The notes beneath the pieces are model-generated. The model was not told the origin of the DNA. It saw only the letters and a program-made list of their open reading frames with translations, and made no database searches. A DNA stretch of 64,000 bases from Brachypodius melanocephalos (taxonomy: Eukaryota > Chordata > Aves > Passeriformes > Pycnonotidae): positions 3,992,780-4,056,779 of the forward strand of contig VZSR01000479.1 in NCBI GenBank assembly GCA_013398615.1. The letters run 5' to 3'. Numbering within the stretch: position 1 is the stretch's first letter; each line of letters opens with the position of its first letter. Of the stretch, positions 59,501 through 64,000 are shown in pieces. The translations under genes were made by a program, and so were the position numbers.

Positions 59501-61895
59501 CTAGTGGTAGCAGTAGTGAGAGACCTCTAAAGCTTCATTGTTTTCATCTTTGCCAAAGAGTATTTTGGAGTACTTTTTGATGTTCCTTCCAGACATGGAC
59601 TGGGCTGAGCAAGAGAGGCAGTAGGATGGTATAGTTAATAGTGAGCCTGCCAGCTAGGTCTGAGGTGGACTGAAGGAGTTTTTCCTTTCTAAATATAACG
59701 TCTTTGCTGTGAAAAGGTACTGTGGTGATTCTCTGCACCCTGTATAGTGGCTTGGGTTTTCAGTGATTATGAAGAATTCCTTCTTTAGGGAGATCTTAGA
59801 AAGTTTCAGCAGATTTTGACCTTGAGTGAACAGGCCCTATTTGTCTTATTCCACTTCTTGCTTGCTGCTGTATCCATTCACATAATTAATATTTTCAAGG
59901 ATATTTTTAATAAACCTTTGTTTTCAGGTCAGTGTCTATGCATTAGTTGTGTTTCACTCTTCTCACTTCCACAGCTCAAGTGTAGACAGGGTTCTTCAAG
60001 TCTGTGTGTGTCCTGACCTATCTGTTAATCTGGGCTTTGTACACTTGCGTGTAATTTACTGCAAAATCTGAAAAGTAACACTGAATGATTAGATGTGAAT
60101 GAGATTGCTTATGGTTTTGTTTTTTTTTTTTTTTTCCTTTTTAGGACTTGAATACTGTTTATTCTTTCCTTCATGGACTGGACATACTATCGCATTTCAG
60201 GGAACATCAGCTAAGGTGAGGTACTCTGCAGTTGGTGTTTTTTAGCACACTTACATCTATGACTTCTCTGTGGAGATGAGCAGAGTGTTTGTGTGCCTGC
60301 AGTTTGAGGTGGCAGAGCATTGGCCAAATCCATTGCTGAGTTAAGTCACTGCAAAAATGTGACACACAATCTAAACTAATTAGCTGTTCTAAGAAGGAAG
60401 GCAGAGCTTACTCCCATTTGCCTACAAAGGACTGTGTAGACAGTGCCCTGCCTTAACTCCAGATCACAAAAGCTTTTTAATGCTTCAGACATTCAGATGG
60501 TCTCAGAATCCATAAAATGGAAGGCCAACAAAGCACAAAAAAAGTGCTTTGGAAGTATTTTAGTTCCTTCATTTCCATTGCTATGGGTAATTCCAGTGTG
60601 TGGGAGTGATTTAAACACTTGGAAAACATGCTGTATATTATCTATTTGGGTAATGAAGAGCACCATAATAATTTGAATTTTCTGGTTAAGCACATCCTTT
60701 GTTTAGAACAAAAAAAAAAAGTGGAATTTGAGGTCTTAGAGCCTGACAGTGATTCTACTGAAATGTGGTGATTAATGGCTTATGATCTTTGGGGATTAAA
60801 ATTGAATTTAAACTTCTCTTCCTCTTCCCTCAGAGTAATGTCGTCAAGTGCCCGCTATGAGAGGTACAAGGGCAACCAAGTTCTCTTTTGGTGAGTACAT
60901 AGCACTTGTTAAAATTCTTCAGCAGAAATATGAGCAAACCCAATGTTTGGCATGTTGCTATATGTCATCTGCTTTTCAGTCATGGTCAATAAGTGGTTAA
61001 AAGCTTTGGCAGAGGTGGTTGTAGCAGTAGTGCAGTGTTGATGTTTGAGAGGTGCCCCTGTCTTTCCCTAGGAGCAGCAGAGGTGGGTGTATGTGTGTGT
61101 CAGTGACAGGAGGTGACTGAAAAGCAGGCAGTGTCCCCTGTGCAGTGGTGGGAGCCCTGGTGACACTCAGTAGGTGGCACTGTGTCCCTGGAGCTGGCAC
61201 TGCCTGTGTGGCTCCTTATCAGAGCAGCCTGTACTGGAGAGGGATGGAGCTCAAACACCATCACTTTACATTGCAAAAATCCATATTGTAGCTTACAGTT
61301 CTCTAGGTTCTTGCTGGGAGGCAAATATACTTTTATTTTCCTCATATTTTAGCATTGCTTATGGCATATTTATCAGCTAGTCCTAGCTTTCTGTATAAGG
61401 CACAGCTTCCAGCACATCTGACTCTAAATGAGATGCCACCTGCTAGTTGGTGTGGTGGCTCTGTGTGACACACACCTGCTCCAGTAGCAGGTCAGTGTCT
61501 GTGACTGGAGTTGTGTCCTGTATTTATAGTCTTTGTGTTTCCTTTCACTGGAATAAAATGTTTTCACTAACAATCTCATTTTAATAAAGTAAATTTTTAG
61601 GCTGAGTTAAATGTCAAAATGTAAAGTATAAGAAACATTCCTTATGTGAATGTGTAAAAAAAAAAAATCCTGGTCCCGTTGGAGTTCCCAGGTTCTTAAA
61701 TACTGAACTGGTGGAATGATAAATCGTTATTTTACTCCAGTAATATTTTGTATAACATAATTCTAAGGTGGTGTAAGGAGAAGTACGTATCAGTGATTTC
61801 TTTTCTTACAGCTCAGAAACTATTGCCAGATGTTGGTATATCCTGCTTTCTGGATCTGTGCTCATGAAAGATTCAATGTTTTTGCCACCATGCAG
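35459..61895 (+). CDS. RAPGEF6: RAPGEF6 (PDZ-GEF2/RA-GEF-2), first four coding exons; continues past the window
   Basis: RAPGEF6 is a guanine-nucleotide exchange factor for Rap1/Rap2 that works at membranes and junctions. The full protein has a cNMP-binding-like domain, REM, PDZ, RA and CDC25-type RasGEF domains. Only about the first 94 residues are here, in exons 35459-35527, 60145-60215, 60834-60890 and 61812-61895, all GT-AG with consistent phase. The residues QALRKK, ERTPE, ARYERY, GNQVLFCSETIARCWYILLS and LPPC match RAPGEF6 and are absent from the usual RAPGEF2 N-terminus. The ETIARCWYILLSGSV segment belongs to the first, degenerate cyclic-nucleotide-binding fold. The start is chosen because the 23-codon exon 1 matches the human length and the ATG has A at -3. 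The CDC25, PDZ and RA domains lie downstream of 64000. Confidence 0.94.
36215..36233 (+). repeat. Poly-T tract (19 bases)
   Basis: A pure T run in RAPGEF6 intron 1. It could be simple sequence or the remnant A-tail of a minus-strand retroposed copy, but no adjoining element is recognisable. Confidence 0.9.
36827..36852 (+). repeat. Poly-T tract (26 bases)
   Basis: A pure T run, 0.6 kb after the first, followed by AGGCATTC. It looks like a polypyrimidine tract plus AG, but no exon-like sequence follows. Confidence 0.9.
43471..43638 (-). mobile_element. CR1 LINE 3' fragment
   Basis: Reads as the complement of a CR1 3' end: TCACAGAATGGTTTGGATTG, then CTTGCCATGGGCAGGGACAC and ACCTTGAACACTCCCAGGGA. 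The element is on the minus strand, about 170 bases, 5'-truncated. Confidence 0.92.
44214..44312 (-). mobile_element. CR1 LINE 3' fragment (different subfamily, diverged)
   Basis: The + strand shows a diverged complement of a CR1 end: TTGGAAGGGATCCATAAGGG, CACCCAATTCCTGTCGCTGC and ACAGGACCACCCC. This matches the CR1 type with GGATCATCGAGTCCAACTCC. Short and degraded. Confidence 0.75.
44671..44689 (+). repeat. Short (ATAACT)n repeat
   Basis: AACTATAACTATAACTATA, about three copies of a six-base unit, in RAPGEF6 intron 1. Confidence 0.8.
44832..44875 (+). repeat. Short tandem duplication (ATCAGTGATCAGG units)
   Basis: TGATCAGTGATCAGG, CATCAGTGATCAGG and CATCAGTG follow each other with small changes. 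This is a local duplication of a 14-16 base unit just upstream of the CR1 at 44931. Confidence 0.7.
44931..45215 (-). mobile_element. CR1 LINE 3' fragment
   Basis: Reads as the complement of a CR1 copy: ACCATAGAATCATTAAGGTT and GAAAAAGACCTCCATGATCA, ending with CTTGAGGACATTTTCTCTCG and CCTGTCACTTGTTACCAAGG. About 285 bases, the longest CR1 piece in the window. Confidence 0.92.
55432..55457 (+). repeat. (AAT)n microsatellite
   Basis: About eight TAA/AAT units in RAPGEF6 intron 1. Likely polymorphic in length. Confidence 0.92.
55553..55648 (+). repeat. Poly-T/(TTTG)n low-complexity tract
   Basis: Nearly 100 bases of T with interspersed TTTG units, ending in C5. Open frames across it encode only Phe/Val/Cys runs and are artefacts. 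Confidence 0.92.
57323..57336 (+). promoter_or_regulatory. CTCF-like motif
   Basis: CCACGAGGTGGCCA, with TG two bases upstream, matches 15 of 19 positions of the CTCF consensus YGRCCASYAGRKGGCRSYR by hand. It lies in RAPGEF6 intron 1, in a locally GC-rich, CpG-containing patch (57290-57365). Occupancy is unknown. Confidence 0.35.
60120..60144 (+). other. RAPGEF6: Extended polypyrimidine tract and 3' splice site of RAPGEF6 exon 2
   Basis: T16, CC, T5 and AG make an unusually long uninterrupted pyrimidine tract directly before exon 2. It serves a 24.6 kb intron. Confidence 0.85.
60145..60215 (+). CDS. RAPGEF6: RAPGEF6 coding exon 2
   Basis: Encodes DLNTVYSFLHGLDILSHFRE then HQL and two bases of Arg. 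It starts at a codon boundary (phase 0) and ends at AG|GTGAGG. Human differs mainly by conservative changes in this helix, to my recollection. Confidence 0.94.
60834..60890 (+). CDS. RAPGEF6: RAPGEF6 coding exon 3
   Basis: The acceptor is CTTCCCTCAG. Encodes VMSSSARYERYKGNQVLF and two bases of Cys. The donor is a consensus GTGAGT. It is the start of the N-terminal cyclic-nucleotide-binding-like fold. Confidence 0.94.
61168..61182 (+). promoter_or_regulatory. CTCF-like motif in RAPGEF6 intron 3
   Basis: CAGTAGGTGGCACTG matches the CTCF core throughout (ASYAGRKGGCRSYR) and 16 of 19 positions of the full consensus by hand. It has the same orientation as the candidate at 57323. Confidence 0.4.
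61812..61895 (+). CDS. RAPGEF6: RAPGEF6 coding exon 4
   Basis: The acceptor is TTTTCTTACAG. Encodes SETIARCWYILLSGSVLMKD then SMFLPPC and two bases of Ser. The donor is consensus GTAAGT. The next exon (expected to begin near FGKQFGG) is beyond the window. Confidence 0.95.
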
Positions 61896-62702
61896 GTAAG
61901 TAAAATAATTGAGTTACTGTTGTTATTTAAGGCAATTTTAAAAAATAATTACTGCCTATGTAATTGTGTTACTGTAATTTTTAAAGTATTTTAAAATAAT
62001 TTCATAGTTTTGTTTTTCTGAAGTTTGATAGAAATGTTCAGCTAATTCAATTTAAATTTTCTCAGACTTTTCCGCACATTGAAATTTCTTTGTGAAATAT
62101 TGCACTCAATCTAGTTTGGCTTTTTAAGTTTATAAGAGAAGTTGTAGTCAGCTTAGTACCTTGGGGTCTCTCTGAATAATTTGTGCTGTGTGGCTGTTCT
62201 GGATAGAGTTCCCTATCGCAGAAATACGACTGCAGATCACATAGCTCCTGCTGTTTGGTTGGAGGCTGTATTTAATGGCACATATGATTTTTATGTGAAG
62301 CAAGAAGGGGCCAGCAGCATCAGCTGTGGAGAGCTTGTGCCAGGAGCCTGTGTGTGTCTCGGGGCTGAGACACAGTGAACACTGACATGCTTTCACTGAA
62401 GCACAGTATTAGACTTGAGCTGAACAGGGGCTAGTAATACCCTGAGTACCCAGAGTAATATTCTGCTTGACCTTGCACATCATTCATTTTTATTTCACTG
62501 GGTTTCACTTGACTCAGCATGAGCTGACTGTGAGTGGATAGACTTCATGCCAACTCCAGCTTACAGACATTTCCATATACTTGAATTTCATAGTGAGTAC
62601 TAGTAAGAACATACAGGACTGAATTTTTCAACTCAGTTAACTGTAGGCTGGATATTAAACACTTAATGCTCCTTGAGTGACTAAAAGTCCTTGAGTGAAA
62701 TT

Positions 62703-62866
62703 GTCCACAGAAGCTGTGGCTGCCCCATCCTTGGAGTTTTCAAAGCTAATTAGGACAGGGCTTGGAGCAATCTTGTCTAGTAGAAAGTGTCCTTGCCTAT
62801 GGCAGAGGGGTGGAACAAGATGTGCTTTAAGGTCCTTTTCAAGCAAAGTCATACTATGGTGAGTCA
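62703..62866 (+). mobile_element. CR1 LINE 3' fragment (diverged)
   Basis: ACAGAAGCTGTGGCTGCCCC, AGTGTCCTTGCCTATGGCAG and TTTAAGGTCCTTTTCAAGC follow the CR1 3' consensus with many differences. About 165 bases, + orientation. Confidence 0.85.
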
Positions 62867-63001
62867 ATTAGAAGTTCAGGAGTACCAGGAGTGAGGATAT
62901 GGCATGCTGGTATTTGCATAAAAGCTCTCTAAAACCATTGTTTTGCAAAACCTGGAGTAAGTCACTTAAAAGCACCACTGCTTGTAAGGTTTCTTGTGCC
63001 T

Positions 63002-63022
63002 AAAAAAAAAAAAAAAAAAAAA
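63002..63022 (+). repeat. Poly-A tract (21 bases)
   Basis: A pure A run in RAPGEF6 intron 4. No adjoining retroposon recognised. Confidence 0.9.
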
Positions 63023-64000
63023 GGAAAAATGGTAAAGTAAACCTGTTATAGTTAATTCACAAGATTACAGCTACATTTATTATGACTAATGAGGGTGATG
63101 AAAGGGTCACAGAGTTCTGTTTGATGGAGCTGCTGGTAGGTTACAGTTTACAAAGTGTGGTTTCTGGGATGTTGTATCTCTTTAGGTGGTGATATCATGT
63201 GGAAAGGAAGAGAATGGACTCCTGACAGATATCTAGGGTGTTCAGCTCAAAGTCTCCTTCTTGTAAAATTGTTATTTTCAATTTGTTTTATATAGTGATC
63301 ATTTTTCAAAGTTCAGCATTGCACTAGAAACTAACTACCCTGCAACTTTTGTTTAACAGTTATATAAGAAACTTCTGCTACAACTGATTGTTAGTAAAAC
63401 TTGCATTCAGGTACAATAAACCTATTCAGTATTCTGACACTGATGCTCATGATAAGAGAAGCCCTGCAAGATTTTTAAAGTAAGAGGCAGATCAGTCAGT
63501 AACACCAGGTACAAAGATGGCATAATCTTGATTACCCTATTGCCTGGAGAATGGATTTGTTAGTAGATCTGGCATAGGAGGAGAAGAATTTGCTTCTAAC
63601 TTGAAAGTGATGGCCAGAATAAAAGGAACAGGATTGATGGATTTGTGGAAGGAAAATCATGTCAGCAAGTTAAAGAGGTTTTGTGTTAACCTTGCTTGTT
63701 AATGAAGATAATTCATGTGAATAGGATATTTGAAGGAGATTACTCACAGCAAGATTAACCATAGGAGATGTATCAAGGACCTGGAGGAACTTTGGAAGCC
63801 AATTATGTGGCTGACAGCCTCCTACAGCTATGAGACTTGAACCTCCAAGGGAAAAATACAAACTCTTGAAGCAGCCAAGATGTAGTCTCACTAAAACAAA
63901 CCCTTCTCTTTTCCCAGTCCTTCCAAAATCTCTCAAGTCAATCTACTCATGTAGTGCATTTCTTGGCTAAAAACAATTACTTTATTTAAAATGGCCTCAT

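Larger units (their letters stand above)
35528..60144 (+). other. RAPGEF6: RAPGEF6 intron 1, 24.6 kb
   Basis: The intron is bounded by GTAAGG and a long T-tract ending CCTTTTTAG. It contains three minus-oriented CR1 fragments (43471-45215), homopolymer tracts (36215-36233, 36827-36852, 55553-55648), an (AAT)n microsatellite (55432-55457) and a CTCF-like motif (57323-57336). I find no credible exon. Long first introns commonly hold enhancers, which cannot be recognised by eye. The stretch at about 47500-50050 has no landmark I could name. Confidence 0.85.
61896..64000 (+). other. RAPGEF6: RAPGEF6 intron 4, partial
   Basis: At least 2.1 kb without an exon. Contains a CR1 fragment (62703-62866) and a poly-A tract (63002-63022). 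Otherwise AT-rich unique sequence. Confidence 0.85.

Noticed and set aside
976..61895. Paralogue pair FNIP2 and RAPGEF2 as the identity
   Set aside because: FNIP2-RAPGEF2 are also neighbours in vertebrates, but the exon 1 residues (QALRKKPAERTPE) and GNQVLFCSETIARCWYILLS fit RAPGEF6, and the FNIP residues (for example [20 protein letters not shown]) fit FNIP1 best.
1..64000. CRISPR arrays, operons, tRNA or rRNA genes, full-length mobile elements
   Set aside because: None seen. The window is ordinary split-gene vertebrate DNA with only truncated CR1 copies.

Overview
The window is vertebrate nuclear DNA, most probably from a bird. It shows split genes with GT-AG introns, CpG-island promoters and only sparse interspersed repeats. 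The repeats I recognise are all 3' fragments of CR1 LINEs, the dominant repeat of bird genomes; I see no mammalian SINEs and no bacterial features. The bird call rests on CR1 and on protein identity and cannot be refined to species by eye.

Two protein-coding genes lie head to tail on the + strand. From the left edge to about 19.88 kb is the 3' part of FNIP1 (folliculin-interacting protein 1): eleven coding exons (976-16725), then a 3.1 kb 3' UTR ending at an AATAAA signal (19858-19863). From about 34.6 kb to beyond the right edge is the 5' part of RAPGEF6 (PDZ-GEF2/RA-GEF-2): a CpG-island promoter, coding exon 1 (ATG at 35459), a 24.6 kb first intron, and exons 2-4 (60145-61895). As I recall, this FNIP1-RAPGEF6 order and orientation is also found on human 5q31. 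Every exon junction given was checked for reading-frame continuity.

Region by region: 1-16725, FNIP1 coding exons and introns; 16726-19880, FNIP1 3' UTR with Pumilio-type and microRNA-type motifs; 19881-34260, about 14 kb intergenic with one CR1 and an isolated CpG-rich patch near 23.1-23.5 kb; 34260-35527, RAPGEF6 CpG island, promoter, 5' leader and exon 1; 35528-60144, large intron 1 with CR1 fragments and homopolymer tracts; 60145-64000, exons 2-4 and part of intron 4. The two proteins act in separate pathways: FNIP1 with folliculin at the lysosome (AMPK/mTORC1/HSP90), RAPGEF6 as an exchange factor for Rap GTPases. Their adjacency looks like conserved synteny rather than a functional unit.

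I found no undescribed multi-gene system. The best leads are regulatory or motif-level: a Cys-for-His change in the FNIP1 reductive-stress degron, five Pumilio motifs and a long let-7 match in the FNIP1 3' UTR, a near-perfect G-quadruplex motif and a strong-context uORF just upstream of the RAPGEF6 start, and an orphan CpG island between the genes.
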